The position numbers and the translations under genes were made by a program. The notes beneath the pieces were generated by a model. That model was not told where the DNA came from. It did no database searches and saw only the letters and a program-made list of their open reading frames with translations. From Pachypanchax playfairii (lineage: Eukaryota > Chordata > Actinopteri > Cyprinodontiformes > Aplocheilidae), in the NCBI GenBank assembly GCA_006937955.1, contig SSNP01000125.1, positions 1,084,072-1,148,071 of the forward strand: a stretch of DNA of 64,000 bases, in the 5' to 3' direction. This document shows positions 35,912-47,136 of the stretch, in pieces (within the stretch, counting starts at the first letter, position 1; the number at the start of each line of letters is the position of its first letter).

Positions 35912-38033
35912 AATAACTTGTAATATAAAATTGACACAAAGGTTTATAAATTAGTCTATGTATGGATTAAGATTTCTGTTGTTTTAAAGTGGCTGTAATC
36001 CTCTTGATAGATAAGTTAATCAGTCTGGCCATGTTTAAACTCCTTTTCTCCAAACTGAGGCCACTCAAACAGCAGTCTACAACAGGCAGGATAATGATTG
36101 CTCACAGCATTTCCATAGACACCCACTGATGACAATAAATGAATTATCTCTTTAAGATCAGAGGAGGAGAAATGAAAATCAGTCACTGAGCTAACAGCGA
36201 GAGGGCCACAGCTCAGGGAGGTGCTGCTGATGCTGCAATAATTTACCACCAACTTCTAACTGATGGATTGAGATTAGCTTCAAACCATCACATTATCCAC
36301 TGTGTGTGTGTGCCAGCATCACTTCAACACACTCCTCTTAAGTCATGATATGTTTTTAATCAAAAGGAAAAATGCTGTATTAGGGAAAAAAGAGAGCAAG
36401 TGCTGCTTTGACATGGCCATGCTTCAAACTGGGAAGAGAGGTTCTCATATCTGCAATGGAGAATAATCTGTGAGACCTACTGAACTGATAAATGTAAGCG
36501 ACCAAAATATATTAGCCCCATCTTTGTAATGCACACTGCTTCAGCATACAGTACAATCACCCAAATGAGAATCACTTGGCAAAAAATATCTAAAACATCA
36601 GAGACACAGAGAGAGAAAAAGGAGCAAAAGAGATTAAAACAATTACAGAAATCTTCAAATTAAACAAACTAAGCATCTCAGTCCTCACACTTTGTTTTCC
36701 ACATAAGTTCACTCTGTACACAACAATATATTTTTGTCTCTCTCTATAAAAAAAATACAGGAATCATGCAAATATAACTTTTTTTTACTTTAATGTAGTA
36801 CACTAAGTTAAGCTTCCTGTGTTCTTAAACTTTTATGACACATATCATCGAAAGTATATAATGTCGGTCCCTGGATTTCCCCCCAAAAAGACCAAATTAA
36901 ATAAAGACAAACAACCAACTTAAAAATTTCGAATCGCACACAGACATATCAAGAGATCAGGCTGAGTAAAAAACACTGATAGGTTTTTTAATACTATCAT
37001 TATTTTTTAAAATCTTTTATACAAAGTTCACAGATATTTCACAGATAAAGTCTTTCATACCATCTTTGGAAATTGGGTCCAATCAGGTGACAAACTTTTA
37101 GCCAAACACGGCTCACTTAATGGGATGTTCAATCGCTCTTCTGCTCAGACACTTGGATTATTTGTATATAACGTATAGATCCTGATACATTCTGATGACA
37201 GTCACACAAAGCAGGGGAGATCTTTTAGAGGGTTTTAATCATTTTAGTGCTTGGCAGTTGAAAAGGAAACAATGGCAGTGGTCCGCCCTTTTAAAGAATA
37301 AATGATGGAGAACTCTGTAGCAGCAGGGTGTTTTTCATTCATCCTGTTTTTGATTGAGTACAGTTACACATCAGACAAACTGAAACGCACATTAAAAGGC
37401 ATGTGTACATTTGATTCAATGGGCCTTTATGTGGCGATAATAAAAAGACAGTTTTTATTGATCTAACGCGACGCATTATCCACTCAGGCTCAGATAAAGA
37501 CTTTGCAGCCTGTTTTAAAGTTGACAGCAATAGAAACCGTCCTTCTGATAAACTGCTTTTAACTGTCAGATTCTCTGAATCTGTTAGAAACAATCTCACA
37601 ATGCTCTTCAGGTATGTTTGTGTATTTGGATGTGTAATAGCTGATGCAGCGTTTCACACATGGTGAAGCGTCACCGTGCCTTCACAGATGTCCGCCTGCG
37701 TTAGAGCCTCAAATCTGGCTCACTGCCCTTTCCTGGGAGAACCTTGCATGTACCTGCCTCTCAGGAAAACAGAGTCATTTTTACTTTAGTCAGTGAGTGA
37801 ATCATTCTGACTCACGTTCATTTCACCGACCCATCTTCCTGTATGAAGGAGAGGGAGCGCGAAGGACAGCGGAGGGAACACGTCGCACATGTGGACACAT
37901 CGAACATGATGGCGTTTACTCATCAAGGAGCTGCTTCCCCTCGACTGAAACAAGTGGAAAAATGTACATATAAATGTTTAATTTAAAAAAATTATATTTT
38001 ATTTAAGAATGCAGCATAGAGATTAATCTTATT
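35912..38033. other. No gene recognised
   Basis: Non-coding AT-rich sequence downstream of elfn2. It could contain distal 3'UTR, but no coding exon or decisive polyadenylation site can be named. Confidence 0.45.
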
Positions 38034-38035
38034 TA

Positions 38036-38992
38036 CACTCAAAGAAATGACTAAATGAAATTTTAAAATTTTCCCATATTATAAAGGGTGTCTTTTAATG
38101 TAAATAATGTATGTTGTTAAAAATGCTTCATTTAACATGTTTCAAGGTCAATTTAGTCTCTTGGTAAATTTAACCTGGTAAATCTGAGTTTTTATAGGCA
38201 GATACACTCTAAATAATGACTTGTTAAATTAACACAAGTTTTATGACTTTCTTTCAAAAGGAATCAAGCATCTCGCTGCAGTCTGTTTTTTTTAAATCAG
38301 GGTTTGTTAAATATGACCTACATATTATCCACACTCCAAAAAATAATCATGTTTATTTGATCTGAAAAATACAAATTTCTGTTTTTTATAGTTTTCTTTT
38401 AAGATGAATAGTAACTTATTAACATTTAAAATATTAGGACTTTGTTCAAAATATTTCTTTAAGTTGAGTCAACTGGGTTTGTTAAATTGGGCCAGAAATT
38501 ATCTGCATTCTAAAGAAAATACTTACCAAAAAGGCTTTAAAAAGTAGAAACTGCACTTGATTTTACAGCCTTGTTAGAGGATAAATCAAGTGGAAAAAAA
38601 AACGTTCTTGTGCATACCAGAAATTTACTTGTGCCCATAAGTTGTTACCTGATGAGCTCGAGAAAGTAACTTGGATGAACAAGATACTTTCTGGTTCACA
38701 CAAGAAAGTAATTTTCTTACCCATGTCATCTGAGGGGCTCCATAATGAGTTGCTTGAAACAACATTAATGCTTCATTCTAAAAGAAATCCAGATAAATGT
38801 ATGGAAACTGTGACATACGTATCTCTATTTTCGTTCAATTACTTATTGACCCTGAAAAGATAATGCGGGATTAGAAAATGGGTGGATGGATAGATTTACT
38901 TAAACCCAATAAGAACATGTCATTTAAAACTCAATATGTTTCTATCATATAACAATATTTCCAGTTAAATTAATCAAACATTTCTTTGAGTG
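38036..38992. mobile_element. Tc1/mariner-type MITE, 957 bp
   Basis: The sequence TACACTCAAAGAAATG at 38034-38049 is the exact reverse complement of CATTTCTTTGAGTGTA at 38979-38994. Reading the outer TA as the target duplication leaves a 14-bp terminal inverted repeat CACTCAAAGAAATG. The interior repeats related phrases (GGGTTTGTTAAAT, ATTATCCACACTCC, ATTATCTGCATTC) and has no transposase. Confidence 0.75.
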
Positions 38993-38994
38993 TA

Positions 38995-41900
38995 CAAACT
39001 ATAGTTGAAACTGAAAACTGTTTAGTAGCTTTTATCAGTGGATGTGATGGTGAAAGTCAGTCTGTAACAAAGTGATTAAACATTAATAGCACAATAGATG
39101 GCTTTCTCACATCTTACTTTCCTGTGGCTCTGAGACAAACAAGAAGGATGGTGCTACAAAAAGGACCATCCATCTCCAAGAAAGCAAGCTACACTCCAGG
39201 GGTTTACAAGAACGTAGGCTGAGATTTCTTTTTCTCTTATGTTTTTCCTCCTCTCTTTGATGTTGTTTGTCGGGGACCAAACAAATACAGATTCACTGCT
39301 AAAGTTTTACTCAGGTACATACTTTGTTTCACTGAGAGCTCTTAGAGCCACACATACTGTACCTGTAATACTTGTACAAGCTGCATCGCTAATGTTCTGC
39401 CAATAAAAAGAGTACAAGAAGCAGTTAAATAGCAATTCTCAAAGTTTCAAAGCTAATTAACACAATAGCTTAGTTTAAAACACCAATTAGTGTTTTGCAT
39501 ATGAAATAAACCCCAGATGATTTTTTTTGTTTTCAGAATCATCATATTTCTTAGATTTTTGGGCCTATAATTATGAAGTGTTTTTGATATATTCTCCAAT
39601 CACACATCTTTTCTGGGAAATTTCAGATGTGGATGCTGAAACACAAACACAGCATGAGCTATCATTTGGCGGACATATTCTTGGAATTTAAATCCACTGG
39701 CACCAACATTAAAAGGGCTCTCAGTTGAGCTCGTAATAATAAAACCAGTACTCTGCATAAAGTCTGAGCAGAAGAGCAGCTGAACATCACTCACCTGAAA
39801 GTCTTTTTCCTGAAAAAAACCCTTGATAGGTTGAATATGCTTATAAAAATAGAAATGTGAGAAATGGAACCACAGTAATGAATGGTATATTCTATCATGT
39901 TACTGTATATTTCACCCAGCAGGTGAACGTGAATGGCTGCTAGATTATGATTGAACCTTAAACTGGTATTAAACTCCTTTGTGTCTGTTCTGTAAACTTG
40001 TAATGGCAGTTGAGACTGTGATGTGTAAAATGCACCAGTTTTTTTCAGGTTGATTACTTGCTTTGACAGGATACCAGTAAGAAAAAAGAGATAAAATCAT
40101 ATTTTTCTTTAGATTTGGCAAAAAAAAAAAAAAATACATGTTCAAACTCCTTTAAATTTTAGATGATTAAAAGCAGCAAGAAACTAAATATCTGACATAG
40201 AAAGAAGGTGCACAGGATGGGATTACCTCCAGAAATACCACAATACCAAAAAATACATGAGCTAGTACTGACACAGGGCACACTTTAGAATATTTTTTGC
40301 TAAACTTGCACTGTAAAAAACATTCTCCAAATCAAAAAGGACATAAGTAAAATAAAAAAAAATTATGTGTATTATAGACCTAACTCCCACCTGCCATGAC
40401 TTTTCTTCTGCTTCTAATTTTAGAAACAGAAGGGTATGTTTATCATTCTGCTCACAACATAAGGCAGTATTTCACTGGGCTGTGACTGATTAGGGACATT
40501 ACATTGTGGAAAATTTGAAGTTGGAGTAACACTGTTTCAGTACTTATCTGATTCGGTTTGCCAAGTCCTCCTAAAGTTTTTTACCCCCACAATTTCTGAC
40601 TTTCTAAATTGAATTGAGAAGGGTTCCAGGTGGGTTCTAGATGTCTGCAATGACTTGGCAACTATTTTGGGAAAAAAAATGTCACTTTTTTTTTGAACAG
40701 GTTGAAAATTTCAGGGCTAACAAAGAGAAGATCTGTGGCTCACACAAGGAAATTGAGAACATTTGCAAATGTTTCAAGACCTTTTGGATGAATGTCCTTT
40801 GGGATAAAAGTCGCAGCCTGGTGAGATACTGGGATCCCATTGGATCCCTGGAAGCAGAAAAAGGGGTGAGAACCTGTAAAAGTGCGTATCTCAAGAGAGT
40901 TTAAGATGCCATAACCACAAATTAAACCTTCACATTTTGAGGGTTGATATATGTTTAGCTGCAATCTGAATTCTTAGTGATCACACAGCATTCAGGATAG
41001 TAACAAGTAGATCATTTCAGAAGAAAAGTGAGAAAAGTCAACAAAAAGATTACTGTAAACCTGTGGCTCATTACAATTTTGTGATGTCCATATGGTGAAG
41101 AAAATAAGGTGAACATGTATGACACCTGTACATTTGTACATGCCATTAATAATTGAGTAGGGTTCAGACTTTCAGCCACAGCCAGCAACAGGGCAAAAAT
41201 ATTAACAAATAATCATCTCAATCAGTTTGGGCATATACAAGCTAATCTGACATGGCATGCCAACACCTGCTTACAATGACCACCGTGTACCATACAGTTA
41301 CACACACAATTATGAGGCATAAGTGCAAGTGGACATGCCTGTCACAAGTTGGTTAATTAGGTTATCAATTACAGACGACGATAGCATCGATTTCCAGAAA
41401 CGAGCAGACACATTGGCAGTAATTAAAAGTGTCCTTTCCCCACTGTGCCTTACTCAGTTTTGATGTTAGAGAAAGGGTTTGGAATGTACCGTGGTACTTG
41501 TGGTAAATTATAACAGATCTCCCCATGACATGTTTGGAACTTACACACTTTAGTAGCAAATAATTGATTGTTTTTCAATTACAACCCCCACCCACCAGAC
41601 TTCTTGTGTTTTTGGTTTCTTATTGTTGACGGTATGTCACAAATAATTTACATTTGTTGTGGCTATTTGTTGAGATCTCAATTAGCTCACCTCTGTACTT
41701 AGTACACAGCTAAATTATGAAACTTTATGAAAAGATCACTCAAGCAAACTTTTAATTGTTCCCTAATTTGCACCAAAATAGGACCATGAATAGAATTAGC
41801 CTAAATCTCAACTGGATTTTTTTTTCTTTTGGTTCATTTTGTCAAATTATTCATTGACTTTCTTTGTAAACACGCTTTGCAGATGGAAATATTTCATCTT

Positions 41901-42471
41901 TGACAAGGGTCTGAGAGAGGAAAACATGTTAGATCAGTCAACTGGTGTCAGTGATAAAAGAACACTGATCCTACCCATTGCAACCTGTCATCTTTAAAAA
42001 GCTGTAAATGGGTTTGGAATCCAACACAACAGGAAACACCTTGAATCAAACAAGCTTTAAACACAACATTAAACATGGCACTGAAAAAAAGAAAAAAAAT
42101 GGTTCGTAGGATCACAAAACATGATCACATTAAGAAGTACTAAACTGCAAAGTTGGCATTTGTTCCCTGTATAATAAATTGAATACACAAACACTAGATA
42201 ATAATGAAAAAATGCTACCATGAAGTGTAAAATAAAAAAAAAAAACACTGTGATGACTCTCCAATCCCAGGCACAGTTTCAGAGTTCTTGCGTTAAGTAC
42301 AATATTCTATACACCTAGCATGCCAAAAAAAGGACAAAATAAATCCCCAAAGGCAAAATTTGACCTACATTTTCCTCCCCCTAACCTTTAAATGGTTTTT
42401 CTGGCTCCTGGGCCGACGAGTAAATAAGTACTAAAACTTTTTATCACACTCTGCTCAACTCTGGTCCTCAG
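38995..42471 (-). other. elfn2 3' flank and probable 3'UTR
   Basis: No coding exon is seen. The part next to the stop codon (42471 downward) is probably elfn2 3'UTR, since ELFN transcripts have long 3'UTRs. Several minus-strand AATAAA matches exist further down, and I cannot choose the true end. Short frames at 40641-40904 have no known domain. Confidence 0.45.
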
Positions 42472-44976
42472 TCACAGCTTCTGCTGAGCAGATACACCCT
42501 TCCAATAATCAAGTATGTCATGTAGGTCCTCGCCTTTTGCAAACTGCACCTTCTTTCGAAGAGCATTTCCAGCCGTCACATAACAGGACTCGTCACGTGG
42601 GCCTTTTCGGTATGGACGGAAACGCTCCCAGATCCGCAGTGAACTCTCAGAGGAGTACTCTGGACTAGAGGAGTATCCAGAGTAACTGGAGTGGTGGCGG
42701 GCAGGGGAAAGCTGGGAGTAGGATGCTGCATCCCTGCGGGAGCGTGTTAGAGGTTTTAAAAATGAAACTCGCTGGGCTGGGGAGCCCTGATGGGACCCTT
42801 GGTAGTAGAGAGCTGGGACAGAGTGGCGGTGCTCCGAGCAGTGGTAGTCCTGCTGCACCTCCAGCTGCTGCTGTTGTATTTGTTGTTGTTGATGGTAGTG
42901 ATGTGACTTCTGGCTGTCCTGATGCTGGGCACCAACACCACCACTGTCGCAACCACCACCACCCCCTCCTCCACAGCTCCCACTCCCTACTAAAGGTAGT
43001 CTTTCCATAGGCTCCCCACAGCCCACAGGGCTGGCTCGGTCTGGGAACTGCTGCTGTTGTTGGTTACATCCATCTGGACTTCTCGGTTCAGGAACATCAA
43101 GGCTATACACTCTAGCTGTTCCTCGTTCCCTGTCTCGGCCCATGGAGCCACACGATGTAGTGCTGCTCTGTTTCTTGACAGCATTTGCCATCACGACAGC
43201 AGCATCTGCACTCATTTGTCGCTGAATGGGACGTGCAGCTGTGGCTGGAGGTGGGTGCCGGTAGGGAGGGGAAACAACAAAGCCACCACCGCTGATCCCT
43301 GGGCGTTCAGAGAGAGGAGTGTTTAATGCAGGGAGTGGTGGAGGAGGTGGTATTTTGTTAGGAGCAATGGCCTGACATGACTCTGTCACCCCTGAGGACA
43401 GGGGGATTAGGCCACGAGTCAGGGAGGATGTGCTATTGGGTGGAGGAGAGGTGGGGTTAGAGGAAGCTGTGGGGTTTGTTGAAGCACTTGAAGCAGCGAC
43501 TGCTGCTGCATCCAGTTTCAATGCGTCAATGCAGTTGTTAATGATCTGGTTAACTTTGTCTACCTCCATGGCAATAGTGGAGATCTCGGAGGCAGAGCCA
43601 TGTCCATCATCATCCGAGTCATCACCAAGATCAGTTCCATCATCATCCCTCAAATCCTCCCCCCTCCTCAGTCCATGCCCACCATCTCCCACTCTATCCA
43701 TCCCTGCTCCTCCAGTTCTCACATCCATATAGTTTCCTTTGCTTGCAGCCATGGCTTCTGAGAAAGCACTAGCCATCTTTTCTACTTGAGGGATAGATGA
43801 GAGTCTTGAGGATGTGGTGTTGGCTGAGTGGAGCATGCCCGAGCTTGAAGACGTGGACAGTTTACCTCCATGGTGGTGCTGATATTGGTGATGTTCCCTG
43901 GACTGCTCCTGGAGCTTATGGACTGCTGATGGATCATTTGCTACAGCAGCTGCCACCTCTGGCCCATAACGCATTTCCAGAATTGTTTTCTTGACACAGA
44001 TGGACTTCTTCTTCTCATCATGCATTCTTTTCTTACGTAGACAATAGTAGACAATTCCTAAAACAATGAGCATGCCAAAAAGACATCCCACAATGGTCAT
44101 TATGTAGTGTGTTGTTGTTGTTGGTGTGGGGAGCATATCATCCTGATTTTGACCTCGAGTAGAAAACTGGAGACAGGTGTGATTGTAGCGTTGTGAGTTA
44201 CGAATGGAGGCCACACAGAAGGTGTAATTATTATTGGCTTTGAGCTTATTGAGAGTGATCATTTCTTTCTTGTGTTTTAAATTCATGACATCCGACACAA
44301 ATGTTTGATTGTATTGTGTAAGAATATACATTTTGCTGTAAGGCCTTGGAATCTTCACTAGGAGAGAGGCTGAAGATATTGAGACATGATGGAGCTTGAT
44401 GCTGGGACTGAGGCCATCATCAGCAGATGAAGAAGAGGGGGTGGGCTGGTGATAATAAGGTCCCACCCCAGCAAAGATCTCTGGTCCAATCCCAGAGGGA
44501 CCATCCAGGTCTGGTGGGAGAGAAGTCATTCCTGGTATCATCACACCATCTCTGCAGTGATGGTACAAAATGTTCTTGGCATTTCGACCACCAGAGCCAG
44601 AAGCAAAAGGACTTAGTAAGGGGTAGCCAAACATTTCTCGGGGTGTCTCACACTGTAGGCGGTCGTAGTTGTGTGACACATTGTTGAAGAACTCTAACCA
44701 GGTTAGGAAGCCGTAAAGATCACAACCACAGTGGAAGGGATTTGCAGCCAGTTCGCACACTGATAGACGATTGAGAACGGTGAAAGTGGACGGGTCAATG
44801 CGAGTAAGTTTGTTGGATGACAAGTCGATGCTGTTGAGGCTAGGACACTCCCAGAAAGCATTGTTGGCAATAACTTCAATGAGGTTGTGTTGCAGGAAGA
44901 GACACTGTAGGCGCCCAAGGCCTCTCATCATACCTTCAGTCAAATTAATCAACTTGTTGTAGCCCAGCTGAAGAAC
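42472..44976 (-). CDS. elfn2: ELFN2, coding exon 2 (residues 115-948)
   Basis: ELFN2 is a postsynaptic type I membrane protein. In mammals it binds group III metabotropic glutamate receptors across the synapse and inhibits protein phosphatase 1 (alias PPP1R29). This exon begins after a splice acceptor (AATGTAG|GTTCTT, minus strand) and encodes the end of LRR3, LRR4-5 (137-184), the cysteine-rich LRRCT (185-240), a fibronectin type III domain (about 305-389), one membrane span (404-427) and a 520-residue cytoplasmic tail. The tail holds a conserved block EISTIAMEVDKVNQIINNC (578-596), Q-, G- and P-rich tracts, a S-S-P-E-Y-S-S block, and the C-terminal KVQF (923-926) of RVxF type, then DLHDILDYWKGVSAQQKL. 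The paralogue choice rests on ELFN2-specific wording (YSKMYIL, ILEMRYG, ALYY, SAQQKL). Whether it is the a or b fish copy is unknown. The mammalian protein is about 820 residues. The extra length here is mostly low-complexity tail. Confidence 0.95.
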   Translation of the reverse strand, partial: VLQLGYNKLINLTEGMMRGLGRLQCLFLQHNLIEVIANNAFWECPSLNSIDLSSNKLTRIDPSTFTVLNRLSVCELAANPFHCGCDLYGFLTWLEFFNNVSHNYDRLQCETPREMFGYPLLSPFASGSGGRNAKNILYHHCRDGVMIPGMTSLPPDLDGPSGIGPEIFAGVGPYYHQPTPSSSSADDGLSPSIKLHHVSISSASLLVKIPRPYSKMYILTQYNQTFVSDVMNLKHKKEMITLNKLKANNNYTFCVASIRNSQRYNHTCLQFSTRGQNQDDMLPTPTTTTHYIMTIVGCLFGMLIVLGIVYYCLRKKRMHDEKKKSICVKKTILEMRYGPEVAAAVANDPSAVHKLQEQSREHHQYQHHHGGKLSTSSSSGMLHSANTTSSRLSSIPQVEKMASAFSEAMAASKGNYMDVRTGGAGMDRVGDGGHGLRRGEDLRDDDGTDLGDDSDDDGHGSASEISTIAMEVDKVNQIINNCIDALKLDAAAVAASSASTNPTASSNPTSPPPNSTSSLTRGLIPLSSGVTESCQAIAPNKIPPPPPLPALNTPLSERPGISGGGFVVSPPYRHPPPATAARPIQRQMSADAAVVMANAVKKQSSTTSCGSMGRDRERGTARVYSLDVPEPRSPDGCNQQQQQFPDRASPVGCGEPMERLPLVGSGSCGGGGGGGCDSGGVGAQHQDSQKSHHYHQQQQIQQQQLEVQQDYHCSEHRHSVPALYYQGSHQGSPAQRVSFLKPLTRSRRDAASYSQLSPARHHSSYSGYSSSPEYSSESSLRIWERFRPYRKGPRDESCYVTAGNALRKKVQFAKGEDLHDILDYWKGVSAQQKL

Positions 44977-45486
44977 CTACATTGGATATTAAAAAAAGCA
45001 ATGTGGTAATTTTATCACTTTATTTTTCTTGTAACTTTCTCTTTGGTGTTATAATAAGAATCCTTCTTAAAGGAATACATAGAACTTTTGAAGTGGGTGT
45101 CTGTGGAAATGTTTAAAAAATGAACACTGTTTAAGAGACTGCTTTGTATGACCCCAGTCTGAAGAAACAGAATTTTATTGTGACTGAATTGATGAGCTAA
45201 CAATTACAGCTAAGTCTAAAGTTGATTTCTGCAGTTTTAAAACTACACCAGAAAGTGCTTTCAGGTAAGTGACAGGTTGTGAAAGGTAAGACGGTTTTCT
45301 GTAAGTGACAAACCCCACTTCAAAAGCTCTTAACTATGGTTGGATGATAACGTCTGTAATGTTCTTTTTTCTATTTAAGAAGTAAATCAAAAAATGTATG
45401 TTAATATATTTCAAAGTATTCTTACTGTTACTTTTATGCTGTAGAAATTTCCCACATAGTTTGCTAGAAAAAATATTTTTACAATA

Positions 45487-47087
45487 CAGTGGGGCAAAAA
45501 AGTATTTAGTCAGCCACCAATTGTGTAAGTTCTCCCACTTAAAAAGATCAGAGAGGCCTGTAATTTTCATCATAGGTATACCTCAACTATGAGAGACAAA
45601 ATGAGGAAAAAAAATCCAGAAAATCACATTGTCTGATTTTTAAAGAATTTATTTGCAAATTATGGTGGAAAATAAGTATTTGGTCAATAACAAAAGTTAA
45701 TCTCAATACTTTGTTATATAGCCTTTGTTGGCAATGACAGAGGTCAAACGTTTTCTGTAAGTCTTCACAAGGTTTTCACACACTGTTGCTGGTATTTTGG
45801 CCCATTCCTCCATGCAGATCTCCTCTAGAGCAGTGATGTTTTGGGGCTGACGCTGGGCAACACGGACTTTCAACTCCCTCCAGAGATTTTCTATGGGGTT
45901 GAGATCTGGAGACTGGCTAGGCCACCCCAGGACCTTGAAATGCTTCTTACGAAGCCACTCCTTCGTTGCCCGGGCGGTGTGTTTGGGATCATTGTCATGC
46001 TGAAAGACCCAGCCACGTCTCATTTTCAATGCCCTTGCTGATGGAAGGAGGTTTTCACTCAAAATCTTACGATACATGGCCCCATTCATTCTTTCCCTTA
46101 CACGGATCAGTCGTCCTGGTCCCCTTGCAGAAAAACAGCCCCAAAGCATGATGTTTCCACCACCATGCTTTACAGTAGGTATGGTGTTCTTTGGATCCAA
46201 CTCAGCATTCTTTCCCCTCCAAACACGACAAGTTGAGTTTCTGCCAAAAAGTTCTATTTTGGTTTCATCTGACCATATGATGTTCTCCCAATCCTCTTCT
46301 GGATCATCCAAATGCTCTCTAGCAAACCGCAGACGGGCCTGGACGTGTCCTGGCTTCAGCAGGGGGACACGTCTGGCACTGCAGGATTTGAGGCCCAGGC
46401 GGCGTAGTGTGTTACTGATGGTAGCCTTTGTTACTTTGGTCCCAGCTCTCTGCAGGTCATTCACTAGGTCCCTCAGTGTGGTTCTGGGATTTTTGCTCAC
46501 CGTTCTTGTGATCATTTTGACCCCACGGGGTGAGATCTTGCGTGGAGCCCCAGATCGAGGGAGATTATCAGTGGTCTTGTATGTCTTCCATTTTCTAATA
46601 ATTGCTCCCACAGTTGATTTCTTCACACCAAGCTGCTTACCTATTGCAGATTCAGTCTTCCCAGCCTGGTGAAGGTCTACAATTTTGTTTCTGGTGTCCT
46701 TTGACAGCTCTTTGGTCTTGGCCATAGTGGAGTTTGGAGCGTGACTGTTTGAGGTTGTGGACAGGTGTCTTTTATACTGATAACGAGTTCACACAGGTGC
46801 CATTAATACAGGTAACGAGTGGAGGACCGAGGAGCCTCTTAAAGAAGTTACAGGTCTGTGAAAGCCAGAAATCTTACTTGTTTGTAGGTGACCAAATACT
46901 TATTTTCCACCATAATTTGCAAATAAATTCTTTAAAAATCAGACAATGTGATTTTCTGGATTTTTTTCCTCATTTTGTCTCTCATAGTTGAGGTATACCT
47001 ATGATGAAAATTACAGGCCTCTCTGATCTTTTTAAGTGGGAGAACTTACACAATTGGTGGCTGACTAAATACTTTTTTGCCCCACTG
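45487..47087 (-). mobile_element. Tc1/mariner transposon, copy 2, complete and apparently intact
   Basis: Flanked by TA (45485-45486 and 47088-47089), with about 200-bp inverted repeats of IR/DR layout (CAGTGGGGCAAAAAAGTATT outer; AAGTATTTGGTCA inner) and a complete transposase gene on the minus strand. Its right end lies only 47 bases from the elfn2 exon 1 donor. Both inverted repeats match each other and those of copy 1 almost completely. Confidence 0.96.
45703..46725 (-). CDS. Tc1-like DDE transposase, full length (340 aa)
   Basis: The enzyme binds the inverted-repeat motifs and cuts and pastes the element into TA sites. It has two helix-turn-helix units (about 8-45 and 62-110) joined by PRSGAPRKIS, a basic region, and the catalytic triad D153 (WSDETKIELF), D244 (FQHDNDPKHT) and E279 (SPDLNPIENLW). 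The spacing D244-E279 is 34 residues, the DD34E arrangement of Tc1. The glycine-rich box HGGGNIMLWGCF is present (187-198). Length is the usual 340 residues, with no stop or frameshift. Translation starts at MAKTKELSKD. The TAA stop lies at 45703-45705. It could be catalytically competent. Expression is unknown. Confidence 0.96.
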   Translation of the reverse strand: MAKTKELSKDTRNKIVDLHQAGKTESAIGKQLGVKKSTVGAIIRKWKTYKTTDNLPRSGAPRKISPRGVKMITRTVSKNPRTTLRDLVNDLQRAGTKVTKATISNTLRRLGLKSCSARRVPLLKPGHVQARLRFAREHLDDPEEDWENIIWSDETKIELFGRNSTCRVWRGKNAELDPKNTIPTVKHGGGNIMLWGCFSARGPGRLIRVRERMNGAMYRKILSENLLPSARALKMRRGWVFQHDNDPKHTARATKEWLRKKHFKVLGWPSQSPDLNPIENLWRELKVRVAQRQPQNITALEEICMEEWAKIPATVCENLVKTYRKRLTSVIANKGYITKY

Positions 47088-47136
47088 TATATCTTGATAA
47101 ATTACATTTATTTATTCTAAAGTTGCGATGAATCAC

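Larger units (their letters stand above)
44977..47136 (-). other. elfn2: elfn2 coding intron carrying a Tc1 transposon
   Basis: The 2160-bp phase-0 intron has GT (47136-47135) and AG (44978-44977) ends on the minus strand. 1601 bases plus one TA are a Tc1 insertion, so the intron was about 557 bases before it. The remaining sequence is AT-rich and non-coding. Confidence 0.88.

Noticed and set aside
42665..43732. Several 75-100 codon frames on both strands within the large elfn2 exon
   Set aside because: They overlap the elfn2 coding frame, are low complexity (S, P, V, G runs) and have no splice or start support.
46076..46672. 198-codon plus-strand frame inside the Tc1 element
   Set aside because: It is the antisense of the transposase gene. 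The DD34E frame on the minus strand is the real one.
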